Notes under the pieces: model-generated
The model's input: the letters and a program-made list of their open reading frames with translations, nothing else
What the model was told of the DNA's origin: nothing
Databases searched by the model: none
Source of the DNA: Arthrobacter pullicola
Lineage (GTDB): Bacteria > Actinomycetota > Actinomycetes > Actinomycetales > Micrococcaceae
Assembly: GCF_014836875.1 (NCBI RefSeq)
Contig: NZ_JACSQC010000007.1
Location: forward strand, 126,555 to 190,554
Direction: 5' to 3'
Length of the DNA stretch: 64,000 nt
Part shown: positions 54,801-63,973 of the stretch, in pieces
Layout of the letters: each line of letters starts with the position of its first letter
Numbering within the stretch: position 1 is the first letter of the stretch
Position numbers and translations under genes: made by a program

Positions 54801-57353
54801 GTGAGCACCAAACCTGTACCCGCCGTCCAGTCCGCTCCCAACACCAACAGCACCGCCGGCAACGGCATGGTCCGCGTCCGGGGCGCGGAGGAAAACAACC
54901 TCCGCAGTGTCGACGTCGAAATCCCCCGCGACGCGATCGTCGCCTTTACCGGGGTCTCCGGATCCGGCAAGTCCTCGCTCGCCTTCGGCACGATCTACGC
55001 CGAAGCGCAGAAGCGGTACTTCGAGTCCGTTGCTCCCTATGCCCGCCGGTTGATCTCCCAGGGCCACAACCCCAAGGTGGAGGCCATCACCGGGCTGCCA
55101 CCCGCCGTCGCGCTCCAGCAGCGCCGCGGGACCGCCAGCTCGCGCTCCACGGTGGGAACGCTGACCACCCTCTCCAACTCCATGCGCATGCTGTTTTCCC
55201 GCGGCGGCACCTACCCGGCCGATGCAGCGCCCGGCAGCCTGGACTCGGACGCCTTCTCGCCCAACACCGCTGCAGGTGCGTGCCGTGAATGCTCCGGCCT
55301 GGGCATCGCGCATACCGTCACCGAGCAGTCCCTGGTCCCGGATCCGTCGCTGAGTATCCGGGATGGCGCCATTGCTGCCTGGCCCGGTGCCTGGCAGGGC
55401 AAGAACCTCCGGGACATCCTGATTCACCTCGGCTACGACGTCGATGTGCCCTGGCGGAAGCTGCCGAAAAAGGACCGCGACTGGATCCTCTTCACCGACG
55501 AGCAGCCGGTGGTGACCATTACCCCGCAGCGGGACCGGGTTGCCAAACCCTACAAGGGCAGGTTCTGGAGCGCTAAAAGCTACGTGCTGCACACCCTCGC
55601 CGATTCCGGCAGCGCCAAGATGCGTGAACGCGTGCTCGAGTACATGGTCTCCGGGCCGTGCCCGGTGTGCGGGGGAGCAGGCCTGCGGCCCGAGGCGTTG
55701 GCCGTCACCTTCGCGGGCCGGAACATCGCCGAACTGAACGGGGCGACGCTGGGCGAACTGGCGGAGATTATCCGGCCGACGGCGGAGCTGAAAGCCGCGG
55801 GCACCGCGTCCCGGTCCGCGGCGTCGAACGAAGACACCGAAGTCGCCGTCACCATTACCCGTGACCTGCTGTCCCGGCTTGAAGTGCTGATATCCCTGGG
55901 CCTGGGCTATCTCAGCCTCTCCCGGGCCACACCCACCCTGTCGCCGGGGGAGATGCAGCGGCTGCGGATTGCCACGCAGCTGCGCTCCGGACTGTTCGGC
56001 GTTGTGTATGTCCTGGATGAGCCCTCCGCCGGTCTGCACCCGGCAGATGCCGAGCCGCTGCTGGCCGTGCTGCAGGAGCTCAAAGACGCCGGGAACTCGG
56101 TGTTCGTCGTCGAGCACAACATGGACGTGGTGCGCAGCGCCGAGTGGATTGTCGACGTCGGCCCGCAGGCCGGCGACGGCGGTGGGACAGTGCTCTACAG
56201 CGGGCCGGTAGCCGGACTCGCCGCTGTAGCCGAGAGCGCCACGCGGCCCTTCCTTTTCGGTGAGGCCGAGGACACCGCTCCTGCCCGCCGCCGGGCCGAG
56301 CGCTGGCTCTCGCTGAAGGGCATCACCCGGCACAACCTGCGGGAGCTCGACGCCGAGATCCCGCTGGGCGTGCTCACGGCCGTTACCGGTGTGTCCGGTT
56401 CCGGCAAATCAACGCTGGTCAGCCAGGTACTGGCCGAGGCCATTGGCGCGCAGGTCAACGGCGCTCCGCCTGAGCCGGCGGAGGCAGATGAATCCGGCGA
56501 CACCGGGGTCCCGGACGAGGACCCGGCTGTCCAGGTGCGCAGCATCGCCGGGCTGGAACACCTGGACCGGCTGGTCCGGGTCGATCAGCGTCCCATCGGC
56601 CGTACCCCGCGTTCCAACCTGGCCACCTACACGGGACTGTTCGACGCCGTCCGCAAGCTTTACGCGGGCACGGATGAAGCCCGCGCCCGCGGATACACCG
56701 CCGGACGCTTCTCCTTCAACGTGACCGGCGGGCGGTGTGAAGCCTGCCAGGGCGAGGGGTTCCTCGCCGTCGAACTCTTGTTCCTGCCCGGCACCTACGG
56801 GCCCTGCCCGGCCTGCCACGGCGCGCGCTATAACGAGGAAACCCTGCAGGTCACCTACCGCGGCAAGTCCATTGCCGACGTGCTGGCCATGCGGGTGGAA
56901 ACGGCTGCCGAGTTCCTGGCTGATATTCCGGCCGCGGCCCGCAGCCTGCGGACCCTGCTCGACGTCGGCCTGGGCTACCTGCGGCTCGGTCAGCCCGCCA
57001 CGGAACTCTCCGGCGGCGAGGCCCAGCGGATCAAACTGGCCACCGAGCTGCAGCGCGCCCGCCGCGGCCACACCCTGTACCTGCTGGACGAGCCGACCAC
57101 AGGACTGCACCCGCAGGACGTGCAGCTGCTGCTGGCCCAGCTGAACCGGCTTGTGGAAGCTGGAAACACCGTGGTGGTGGTGGAGCACTCGATGAACGTA
57201 GTGGCCTCTGCGGACTGGGTGATCGACATGGGTCCGGCCGGAGGCGACGACGGCGGCCGCATCATCTGTGCCGGGACCGCGGACGAGGTGGCGGCGTGCG
57301 AAGCGAGCCGGACTGCGCCGTATCTGAGTGCTGCGCTGAGGCGGCTCGTCTGA
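54801..57353 (+). CDS. UvrA2-type (class II) excinuclease ATPase
   Basis: This 850-residue protein has two ABC ATPase modules and zinc motifs of UvrA: Walker A SGSGKSS and SGSGKST, signatures LSPGEMQRLRIA and LSGGEAQRIKLATEL, and Cys pairs in CRECSG, CPVCGG, CEACQG and CPACHG. It is shorter than UvrA (about 950) and has the SPGE-type first signature, as in class II UvrA proteins, which lack the UvrB-binding domain. These are linked to drug or DNA-adduct tolerance, for example in producers of DNA-binding antibiotics. No uvrB is adjacent. Confidence 0.88.
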   Translation: MSTKPVPAVQSAPNTNSTAGNGMVRVRGAEENNLRSVDVEIPRDAIVAFTGVSGSGKSSLAFGTIYAEAQKRYFESVAPYARRLISQGHNPKVEAITGLPPAVALQQRRGTASSRSTVGTLTTLSNSMRMLFSRGGTYPADAAPGSLDSDAFSPNTAAGACRECSGLGIAHTVTEQSLVPDPSLSIRDGAIAAWPGAWQGKNLRDILIHLGYDVDVPWRKLPKKDRDWILFTDEQPVVTITPQRDRVAKPYKGRFWSAKSYVLHTLADSGSAKMRERVLEYMVSGPCPVCGGAGLRPEALAVTFAGRNIAELNGATLGELAEIIRPTAELKAAGTASRSAASNEDTEVAVTITRDLLSRLEVLISLGLGYLSLSRATPTLSPGEMQRLRIATQLRSGLFGVVYVLDEPSAGLHPADAEPLLAVLQELKDAGNSVFVVEHNMDVVRSAEWIVDVGPQAGDGGGTVLYSGPVAGLAAVAESATRPFLFGEAEDTAPARRRAERWLSLKGITRHNLRELDAEIPLGVLTAVTGVSGSGKSTLVSQVLAEAIGAQVNGAPPEPAEADESGDTGVPDEDPAVQVRSIAGLEHLDRLVRVDQRPIGRTPRSNLATYTGLFDAVRKLYAGTDEARARGYTAGRFSFNVTGGRCEACQGEGFLAVELLFLPGTYGPCPACHGARYNEETLQVTYRGKSIADVLAMRVETAAEFLADIPAAARSLRTLLDVGLGYLRLGQPATELSGGEAQRIKLATELQRARRGHTLYLLDEPTTGLHPQDVQLLLAQLNRLVEAGNTVVVVEHSMNVVASADWVIDMGPAGGDDGGRIICAGTADEVAACEASRTAPYLSAALRRLV

Positions 57354-57393
57354 TCTGCTGTGCGGTCGGAGGGCCCGGAACGGCGGCAACGAA

Positions 57394-57422
57394 ACTCCCA
57401 GCTCGCAGAGCTCGCCGGGAGT
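57394..57422 (+). terminator. Possible terminator after uvrA2
   Basis: ACTCCC (57394-57399) pairs with GGGAGT (57417-57422) around an inner GCTC/GAGC stem, followed by ATTAAA. It is weak. Confidence 0.35.
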
Positions 57423-57589
57423 ATTAAAGCCGTCTAACCCGGACCCTGCGGCCGTCCGGTGCCGTGGCTGGCTTGAGTGGTTCGGTTCAGCTAGGCGGGT
57501 GCAGCCAGCTTCACCGTTCGGTGGAGGGAGAGGCTACAGTACGAAAGTGCCAAGATGGGGGAGTGAACTTTCCCGGAGTCGTTGAGCGC

Positions 57590-58576
57590 ATGGAGCGACA
57601 CCAAATTGCGCTCTATCTCGGCGCGCTCCTCGCAGGTGCGCTGACGGGGTGGTTCGCTCCGGTGGCCGCGCCGGTGTTCGAGTCCACCGTTAACCCGGCG
57701 CTCGGCGCGCTGTTGTACGCGACGTTTCTGGGCATTCCCTTCGGCAGGCTGATCGAGGCGGTGCGTGAGCGCGGGTTTATGGCCGCCGTCCTGGTCCTGA
57801 ACTTCCTGCTGGTACCGGTTGTTGTTTTTATCCTGACCCGCTTTATCGCGGGGGAGCAGGCGCTGCTGATCGGGGCGTCGATGGTCCTCCTGACCCCGTG
57901 CATCGACTACGTAATCGTGTTCTCCGGGTTGGCTGGCGGCGCCAGTGACCGGCTTCTGGCCGCCGCACCCGTCCTGATGGTGCTCCAGATGCTTCTGCTG
58001 CCCCTTTACCTGCTGGTCTTTGTGGGCCCGGACATTGGCGCGCTCCTGGACCCCGGGCCGTTTATCGCCGCTCTTGTGTGGCTGATCCTCGTTCCTCTGG
58101 CTCTGGCTGCGATGACGCAGGCGGCCAGCCGGAGATCAGACGCGGCGCGGAGGTCCGCGAGGTTCGTGCAGGATCTGATGGTGCCGCTTATGATGCTCAC
58201 CCTGGCCGTTGTGGTTGGCTCCCAGATCAGTGCTGTCGGCGGGGAACTCCCGGCTCTGCTCGCCGTCGTGCCTCTGTACGCGGCTTTCCTGATACTCATG
58301 GTTCCCATCGGGATGGGAATGGCCCGCGCTCTGAAACTGGATGTTCCTGGTACCCGGGCCGTCATCTTCAGCGGAGCAACCCGGAATTCCCTGGTGGTCC
58401 TTCCACTGGCACTCGCCCTCCCGGCGCACCTGGCGTTGGTGCCGCTCGCCGTCGTCACCCAAACCTTGGTTGAACTCGCCGGAATGGTGCTTTTGGTGCG
58501 GCTCATCCCGCGGCTTGTCCCCGAGGCGCCGCGAAGTGCTTGTGAGCGCAAGCAGGGGCGTAGGGTGCTCCCATGA
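57590..58576 (+). CDS. ACR3/bile-acid:sodium-symporter-family carrier (arsenic resistance type)
   Basis: This 328-residue membrane protein has about 10 helices and matches the ACR3/BASS superfamily; GIPFGRL, MVLLTPCIDYVIVF and SGATRNSLVVLPLALALP are characteristic segments. TPC in the fourth helix contains the Cys needed for arsenite transport in ACR3. No arsR or arsC gene is near, so arsenite export is possible but not proven. ATG at 57590 is used; a GTG at 57563 preceded by GGGGGA is an alternative. The last 4 bases overlap the next gene. Confidence 0.82.
   Translation: MERHQIALYLGALLAGALTGWFAPVAAPVFESTVNPALGALLYATFLGIPFGRLIEAVRERGFMAAVLVLNFLLVPVVVFILTRFIAGEQALLIGASMVLLTPCIDYVIVFSGLAGGASDRLLAAAPVLMVLQMLLLPLYLLVFVGPDIGALLDPGPFIAALVWLILVPLALAAMTQAASRRSDAARRSARFVQDLMVPLMMLTLAVVVGSQISAVGGELPALLAVVPLYAAFLILMVPIGMGMARALKLDVPGTRAVIFSGATRNSLVVLPLALALPAHLALVPLAVVTQTLVELAGMVLLVRLIPRLVPEAPRSACERKQGRRVLP
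58561..58566 (+). promoter_or_regulatory. Candidate leaderless -10 (TAGGGT) for the 58573 gene
   Basis: TAGGGT ends 6 bases before the ATG at 58573 and lies in the end of the carrier gene. The gene may have this promoter besides read-through. Confidence 0.4.
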
Positions 58577-59103
58577 GCGACGCATTAGCGCAGTTGACCG
58601 ATCCCACCCCCGAAGCGGTTGTTCAGTTCCTTGCCAGGGTGATTGATGCGCCCTGGCCGCAGGAATCCGGCGCCTTCACAGCCCATTTTGACCGGCTCGG
58701 GTGTACTGCGGGGGAGCCGCTGGAATACGCCGATCCGGTGCCGGGGAGCATCGGCGGCCCTTTCACATGCGACGGTATTTCCTTGGAGACCGGGTCGTGG
58801 GCGGCGTTCAACGGGCAGTTGTTTTCCCTAAACTTCTTCCTCTACTCCGGCAGGCGGGACTCGGAGACAATAGCTGAAGCTGGATTCGAAGCTGTCCGGG
58901 AACATCTCAGGGCCGTATGCGGTCCACCTGAGGACGAAGGCACTGACGCGAACGGCAGCCTTTCGGCGTTTTGGAACCCTGGCGAAAACTCGATCGAGCT
59001 TTACGGTCACGTCACCCTGGCACCGGCGCTGCAGGTCGGCGTGGGCCGGCGCAGTGTGGAGGCTTTGTACAACGAAGGCGCCCGGCACGCTGACCGAAGG
59101 TAG
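58573..59103 (+). CDS. Uncharacterised protein, possibly immunity-like
   Basis: This 176-residue soluble protein is not recognised. It has no signal peptide, membrane helix or obvious catalytic motif. Aromatic residues, an acidic composition and a C-terminal Tyr/Asn segment (VEALYNEGARHADRR) are seen; such features occur in immunity proteins of actinobacterial polymorphic toxins, but this is a guess. ATG overlaps the stop of the carrier gene by 4 bases. Confidence 0.6.
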   Translation: MSDALAQLTDPTPEAVVQFLARVIDAPWPQESGAFTAHFDRLGCTAGEPLEYADPVPGSIGGPFTCDGISLETGSWAAFNGQLFSLNFFLYSGRRDSETIAEAGFEAVREHLRAVCGPPEDEGTDANGSLSAFWNPGENSIELYGHVTLAPALQVGVGRRSVEALYNEGARHADRR

Positions 59104-59134
59104 GCTGGAATTTCACCGATCGGAGAGCACACGA

Positions 59135-59818
59135 ATGGCTGCGACAGGGACGACCGCCACCACGGTGGATGAGGTGCTGGCCCAGCTGGCCGCGCTGGAG
59201 GATCCGAAGGCTAGGGCCGTCAACGAAAAGCATGGTGATGATCACGGCGTGAACCTGAGCAAGCTCCGCGCTGTCGCGAAGCAGTTGAAGACGCAGCAGG
59301 AGTTGGCCCGGGAGCTGTGGAAGACGGGTGATACCCCGGCACGGCTGGTGGCATTGCTGATCTGCCGGCCGAAAGAGTTCGAACGCAGCGAACTGGACAC
59401 CATGCTGCGCGAAGCCCGCGTCCCCAAGGTCCACGACTGGTTCGTCAACTATGTCGTGAGGAAGAGTCCGCATGCACAGGAGCTGCGGATTCTCTGGTTC
59501 GCGGACCCGGACCCGGTGGTGGCCAGTGCCGGCTGGGCGTTGACCAGTGAGCGGGTGTCCAAGAGCCCTGACGGGCTGGATCTGTCCGGTCTGCTGGACA
59601 CGATTGAAGCCGAGATGAAGGATGCTCCGGACCGCCTGCAATGGGCAATGAATAACTGCCTGGCCCAGATCGGCATCGCCCATCCTGAGCTTCGGGCCCG
59701 GGCCATCAGCATTGGCGAACGGCTGGAAGTGCTCAAGGACTACCCGACGCCGGCAAACTGCACCTCACCGTACGCACCCATCTGGATCACGGAAATCGTG
59801 CGCCGGCAGGAGAACTAA
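59135..59818 (+). CDS. AlkD-like DNA alkylation repair protein
   Basis: This 227-residue all-helical protein matches the HEAT-repeat DNA glycosylase family AlkD (DUF4375-free type): DEVLAQLAALEDPKARAVNEKHG at the N-terminus, then HEAT repeats with VVASAGWALTSERV and WAMNNCLAQIGI. AlkD enzymes remove alkylated purines without base flipping; the key Trp and Asp cannot be placed with certainty. ATG at 59135 follows GGAGAG. Confidence 0.8.
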   Translation: MAATGTTATTVDEVLAQLAALEDPKARAVNEKHGDDHGVNLSKLRAVAKQLKTQQELARELWKTGDTPARLVALLICRPKEFERSELDTMLREARVPKVHDWFVNYVVRKSPHAQELRILWFADPDPVVASAGWALTSERVSKSPDGLDLSGLLDTIEAEMKDAPDRLQWAMNNCLAQIGIAHPELRARAISIGERLEVLKDYPTPANCTSPYAPIWITEIVRRQEN

Positions 59819-59844
59819 GGCCCGCTGTCCGGGTCCGGCCGAAA

Positions 59845-60384
59845 CTAGCTCACCGTAGCTTCGCGGAGGGCCACACCCTGGCGGAATGCCAGATGGCCGC
59901 CCAGGAACCCTGCTCCGGCAGCAGCGGCGTTGCCGGCCAGGCCAAGGCCCATGCCTATTCCGTGACGGCCGCGTCCCCGGGCGAGCAGGGAGCCGATCAT
60001 CAGGAACATGGACACGTCGGTGCCCAGCGAGTGGACTGCGCCGATGCGGCGCTCGGCTCCCGTCAGATCAGCCCAGTCGGCCGCGCCCGCAAACCCCGCC
60101 ACCAGGCCTCCCACGACCCCGGCGCCGGTGAGCAGCCCTGCACTGCGCTGTGCCTGCGCACCTCCGGCCACATCCAGGATGGAGGCACTGACCCAGCACC
60201 CGAGCGTCAGGTGCGTGAGTACCGGATGGATCGAGTAGCCAAGCACGCTCGTGTGCAGCGGTCCCCGGCGGGCCCAGTCAATGACCGGTTTGTAAAAGGC
60301 GGCCTGGGCGTCAGCCACCCGTTCGGCGGCGGGGCTCTCACCCACGGCCCGAACCAAGCGCTGCGGCTTTGAAAGACGGTTCAC
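59845..60384 (-). CDS. DUF2231 membrane protein
   Basis: This 179-residue protein has four membrane helices after a 50-residue soluble leader, and contains IHPVLTHLTLGCWVSASILD, the DUF2231 signature with its conserved His. Family members are small membrane proteins, some proposed to bind haem. A GTG start at 60384 is used; the ribosome site is poor (GGAGG lies 14 bases away). Converges on the AlkD-like gene. Confidence 0.72.
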   Translation of the reverse strand: MNRLSKPQRLVRAVGESPAAERVADAQAAFYKPVIDWARRGPLHTSVLGYSIHPVLTHLTLGCWVSASILDVAGGAQAQRSAGLLTGAGVVGGLVAGFAGAADWADLTGAERRIGAVHSLGTDVSMFLMIGSLLARGRGRHGIGMGLGLAGNAAAAGAGFLGGHLAFRQGVALREATVS

Positions 60385-60540
60385 GCCAGCAGACGATACC
60401 TCCGCATGACCCTGCTGCACAGGGTAGAAACCTCGACCTGCCACGGCCTTCGCCGTTACTGTGGCACCAAAAGTGCGGCGATCCCTGGCCGGATCCACCG
60501 GTCTGTGCGAAAGGCAGCCGCGCAGGCGAAGGAGCACACC

Positions 60541-61155
60541 GTGGGAACTCTATCCCTGGACTCGTTCATCACGCTCGACGGCGTTTACCAGGCGCCCGGA
60601 GGGCCCGAAGAGGATCCGGAGGGAGGCTTCGAATACGGCGGCTGGCAGGCTGCCTATTCCGACGACGAAGCAGGCCAGTCCATCATGACGAACATCGACA
60701 GCATGGACGCCCTACTCCTCGGCCGCAAAACCTATGACATCTTTGCTGCGTTCTGGCCCGTTCAAAGCGCCGATGACCCCATCGCCGCCAAGTTCAACGC
60801 CATGCCTAAATTCGTAGTGTCCCGGTCCCTGGCCGACCCCTCGTGGGAAGGCACCGAGGTGCTGGCAGGACCAGCGGATGTTGCCCGGCTCAAGGATCGG
60901 TTCAGCGATATCCACATCATTGGCAGCGGAGACCTGGCCCGGTCGCTGCTCAAGGACGGCCTGATAGACCGGCTGAACCTCTTCCTGTATCCACTGACCT
61001 TCGGCACCGGCAAACGGCTGTTTCCTGACGGGATGGGGGTGCCTGCGGCCTTCGCCCTCGCCTAGCCGCCCAGGGGCTTCCCCAGGGGAGCGGTCTCTCT
61101 TGTCTATGAACTTGCGGGCACACCCATCACAGGGATCACTATCGGCCAGGAGTAG
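60541..61155 (+). pseudogene. RibD/DHFR-family reductase gene interrupted by an in-frame TAG
   Basis: From GTG at 60541 the frame encodes a dihydrofolate-reductase-like protein (LSLDSFITLDGVYQAPGG start, LLLGRKTYDIFAAFWP, HIIGSGDLARSLL). It stops at TAG (61063-61065) after 174 residues. The same frame then continues for 29 codons as PPRGFPRGAVSLVYELAGTP to a second TAG at 61155, which is the normal C-terminal strand of the family; the uninterrupted length would be 204 codons, the usual size. A single base change (for example GAG to TAG) explains it. It may be a true nonsense mutation, a sequence error or a shortened but working protein. Confidence 0.8.
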
Positions 61156-61211
61156 CAGCGGGAGCCGGTGCCCCGCTGGAGCCGCGCACCGTTGCTTCAC
61201 GCGAGGGAAGG

Positions 61212-62168
61212 TTATCCGTCACGCAGCTTCAGGGCACGGTAGATCGTGTCATGGATCGGCACCGGAACTCCGTAGCGCCCCGCGATGCGCACGACTGCCC
61301 CCGTCTGCTCGTCGATTTCCGAGGGCCGGCCGGCAGCCAGATCCCGCTGCATCGAGGACGTGCTGCTGGGATCGAAGGTGTCGTACTGCCGCATCATCGC
61401 CTCGACGTCGGTTTCGTCCAGGGGAGTGCCGGCAGCCGTGGCGAGGTGGGCCACTTCGCTCATGGCGTCCCGGACGAGGCTTCGGCTGAGCGGGTTGGCA
61501 CGCGTCCGGCCCACCGGTTCCCGGGACAGGGCTCCTACTCCGCCGTAGGAGGTGATGAGCATGAACTTCCGCCACATGTCAGCAGTGATGTGCAGGGAGA
61601 TGGTGGTCTGCACCTGGGCGTCCGCGAGCGCCGCTGCCAGTTTCTCTACCCGGCTGGTGACGTTCCCGTTCAGTTCTCCCAGAGTGATTCCCGGTTGGCT
61701 GCCCACGTGATGCACAATCCCCGGTTCGGTCAGGTAGGAGATGATGAGGCAGACTCCGCCCAGTGCATGCCCGGGACCGACGGCGTCGGTAATCTGCTGT
61801 GTGGCGCTCACCCCGTTTTGCAGCGGGAGGACAGCCGTGTCGGTCCCCACCAGGGCCTTGGCCTCCAGCAGTGCTTCGCGGACCTGGCCGGCCTTGCTGG
61901 CGACAATTACCGCGTCACAGGCACCAATCTCCGCCGCATCCGTGCTGATGCTGGCCGGCCTTGCGGTGAACCCCTCCGACCCGTCTCCTCTGGTGACGCG
62001 GATTCCGTTGGACCGGATGGGCTCGATATGCCGCGGGGTCGCCACTAAGTGCACTTCGTGGCCGGCGCGGGCCAGCACAGCGGCGAAATATGCACCGACT
62101 CCTCCGGCCCCCACCACCCCGATCTTCAAGGTGTCTCCGCTGGCCGGTGCCTCGGCTGAATTTGTCAT
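61212..62168 (-). CDS. 2-dehydropantoate 2-reductase-family protein (ApbA/PanE)
   Basis: This 318-residue protein has the N-terminal NADP motif IGVVGAGGVGAYFAAVLARAGHEV and the C-terminal ketopantoate-reductase domain with the conserved Lys in MWRKFMLIT and NGV near residue 118. It may make pantoate for coenzyme A or reduce other 2-keto acids; family members are often misnamed. A TACGTT hexamer 6 bases before the ATG suggests a leaderless message. It lies next to LysE and AraC genes but is transcribed from its own promoter. Confidence 0.85.
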   Translation of the reverse strand: MTNSAEAPASGDTLKIGVVGAGGVGAYFAAVLARAGHEVHLVATPRHIEPIRSNGIRVTRGDGSEGFTARPASISTDAAEIGACDAVIVASKAGQVREALLEAKALVGTDTAVLPLQNGVSATQQITDAVGPGHALGGVCLIISYLTEPGIVHHVGSQPGITLGELNGNVTSRVEKLAAALADAQVQTTISLHITADMWRKFMLITSYGGVGALSREPVGRTRANPLSRSLVRDAMSEVAHLATAAGTPLDETDVEAMMRQYDTFDPSSTSSMQRDLAAGRPSEIDEQTGAVVRIAGRYGVPVPIHDTIYRALKLRDG

Positions 62169-62174
62169 GCCCCC

Positions 62175-62180
62175 AACGTA
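62175..62180 (-). promoter_or_regulatory. Candidate leaderless -10 (TACGTT) for the PanE-like gene
   Basis: On the minus strand TACGTT is followed by 6 bases and the ATG at 62168. Confidence 0.45.
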
Positions 62181-62237
62181 GTGCCATCACTCCTCGGTGG
62201 CATGGAAGGCAGGCCGTGGCCTGGAGACCGGACGTCC

Positions 62238-62855
62238 CTACCGTAAGAGGTCAACGATGAGGGTGATGATCATCCCGGTACCTAACAGCACGAGAAAACC
62301 CCCGGCTGCCTTCGTGACCCAGGGCAGGAAGCGGGAGAGTGCCGCGAGCGCACGGTCGGTTCCCAGGGCAACGGCGACGAACAGATCCCAGACCAGGACG
62401 ACGGCGAACATCCAGGCACCGTAGAGCAATAGCTCCCCGGCAGCAGCGTTTGAAAGCCCGGCGGCGAGGGCGACGTAGAAGAGTGCGTTCTTCGGGTTGA
62501 GCAGGCCGGATGCGAATCCGAGTCCCAGGCTCCGTCCCCAGGTGCTGCCAGGCGGTGCAGGTCCGCTGACGACACTGATGCGGATACTCGAACGGAGGAA
62601 CGCGATGCCAATGTACGTCAGAAACAGCCCGCCGGCCGTTTGGATAATTCCGAGCAGAGTCGGATGCGAGACCAGGGACAGCCCGGAGAACGCGGCAGCG
62701 ATAAAGATGCCGTTGGCCAGCGCGATCCCGAGGCACGCTCCGCTGGCGGCCCGCCATCCGCTGCTTACAGCGCTGCGGGCGATCAGGAAAAAATCCACCC
62801 CGGGGATCAGCAATGCCAAAAAATGTGCTGCTGCCACAGCAAAAAACTGCTCCAT
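62238..62855 (-). CDS. LysE/RhtB-family amino-acid exporter
   Basis: This 205-residue protein has six membrane helices and the LysE family signature LIPGVDFFLIARSAVSSGWRAA near the N-terminus and LLNPKNALFYVALAAG in the middle. These proteins export amino acids or related metabolites. The gene follows an AraC regulator gene by 78 bases in the same direction, so control by that regulator is likely (inference). Confidence 0.88.
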   Translation of the reverse strand: MEQFFAVAAAHFLALLIPGVDFFLIARSAVSSGWRAASGACLGIALANGIFIAAAFSGLSLVSHPTLLGIIQTAGGLFLTYIGIAFLRSSIRISVVSGPAPPGSTWGRSLGLGFASGLLNPKNALFYVALAAGLSNAAAGELLLYGAWMFAVVLVWDLFVAVALGTDRALAALSRFLPWVTKAAGGFLVLLGTGMIITLIVDLLR

Positions 62856-62933
62856 CTATCCCCAGCTATCTCGACGACGTACCTCGTCAAGAATGCGGGT
62901 TGAGCAGGGGGACGGTCTTGTACGAAATTGCGG

Positions 62934-63719
62934 TCAGCCGCGATAGGTTCCAGGGGACGTGGCTACATGGGCGCGAAAGACCCTGTGGAAGTGGCTCTGG
63001 TCAACAAACCCCAGGGCATGGGCGGTCTCTGCCAGGGCCCGTCCTTCGCGGAGCATCCTCCGGGATGCAGTGACGCGTTCGTTCTGCCGCCAAGCCAGCG
63101 GCGCGAACCCGGTCAAGCGCTTCATGGCCCGGATGAGCTGGTATCTTCCCATCCCCGCCAGTTCAGCAAGCTCCGCGAGAGGCGGGTTCGATTCATCCTG
63201 CCGCAGCCGCCTGAGTACCGGATCCAGACGGGCAAGAAGCTCCTGATCACTGCAGGTAACCAACTGGTGTGCCGGTTCAACAGAAGCACATTCATGCAGG
63301 CCAGTGCGAAACCCGGATTCGATCCCGCTTGGCGCCGCATCGGTGAACAGCGTGTTGTTGATGGCAGTGAACCAGCGGTAAATCTGCGGCTGCCGGTACA
63401 CCTTGATTCCGGCCAGGAGATGTGCCGCCGGCGGGGGCAGCAGGGCCGCGATCCAGTCCTGATCCGCCTGGATCATTTGGTACTCCCAATGGCCTTCATC
63501 CGGATTGCATGCGTGGACGTGACCTGCCGGAATAAGAATGACGTCGCCGGCCGCCAACCGGATCGGGTCTCCCGCCGCGCCGCTGAATACGGTGGTGCCT
63601 GAGTCGACCAGACCTATCGAGAACCGGTCATGGGTGTGCGGACGGTAGCAGGTGTTCTCCCGGCACGACCGGCGCGATTCCAGATGCGGCACCTGCCGGC
63701 TATGCCAGAATTCCGTCAC
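62934..63719 (-). CDS. AraC-family transcriptional regulator
   Basis: This 261-residue regulator has an N-terminal cupin sensor (HTHDRFSIGLVDSG, AGDVILIPAGHVHAC) and a C-terminal double helix-turn-helix ending QSHFHRVFRAHVATSPGTYRG, the AraC signature. GTG at 63719 follows AGGA; the longer frame upstream is not supported. It probably controls the LysE exporter gene just downstream, a common pairing in which the exported amino acid is the inducer. Confidence 0.88.
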   Translation of the reverse strand: MTEFWHSRQVPHLESRRSCRENTCYRPHTHDRFSIGLVDSGTTVFSGAAGDPIRLAAGDVILIPAGHVHACNPDEGHWEYQMIQADQDWIAALLPPPAAHLLAGIKVYRQPQIYRWFTAINNTLFTDAAPSGIESGFRTGLHECASVEPAHQLVTCSDQELLARLDPVLRRLRQDESNPPLAELAELAGMGRYQLIRAMKRLTGFAPLAWRQNERVTASRRMLREGRALAETAHALGFVDQSHFHRVFRAHVATSPGTYRG

Positions 63720-63961
63720 GCGTTTCCTGCCTCTTTCCGGTGTATTCGGCTTCAATCCAGGATCAATATTCCCCCGCCGCCATCGCGGTTTCCGTAGTCG
63801 GAGACGCGTCAATCAAAGCTGTGGAAGTCTACAGGACTGTCCCTCAGGATCTCCACGGCGGCGGCCGGATCCCGGTTCCGTCGATGTGCTGCACCCAGCG
63901 ATCCAAGAATGCCCGGGGGCCCACCGGACAGTGCTGGAGCGGCGCATCAGGTCCTGACTGC

Positions 63962-63967
63962 TACGCT
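63962..63967 (+). promoter_or_regulatory. Candidate leaderless -10 (TACGCT) at right edge
   Basis: TACGCT ends 6 bases before an ATG at 63974, as at 33446. Confidence 0.4.
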
Positions 63968-63973
63968 GCCGCC

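Noticed and set aside
54309-56333. Minus-strand open frame spanning the reductase and uvrA2 genes
   Set aside because: Runs across two well-supported genes on the other strand and has no recognisable content.
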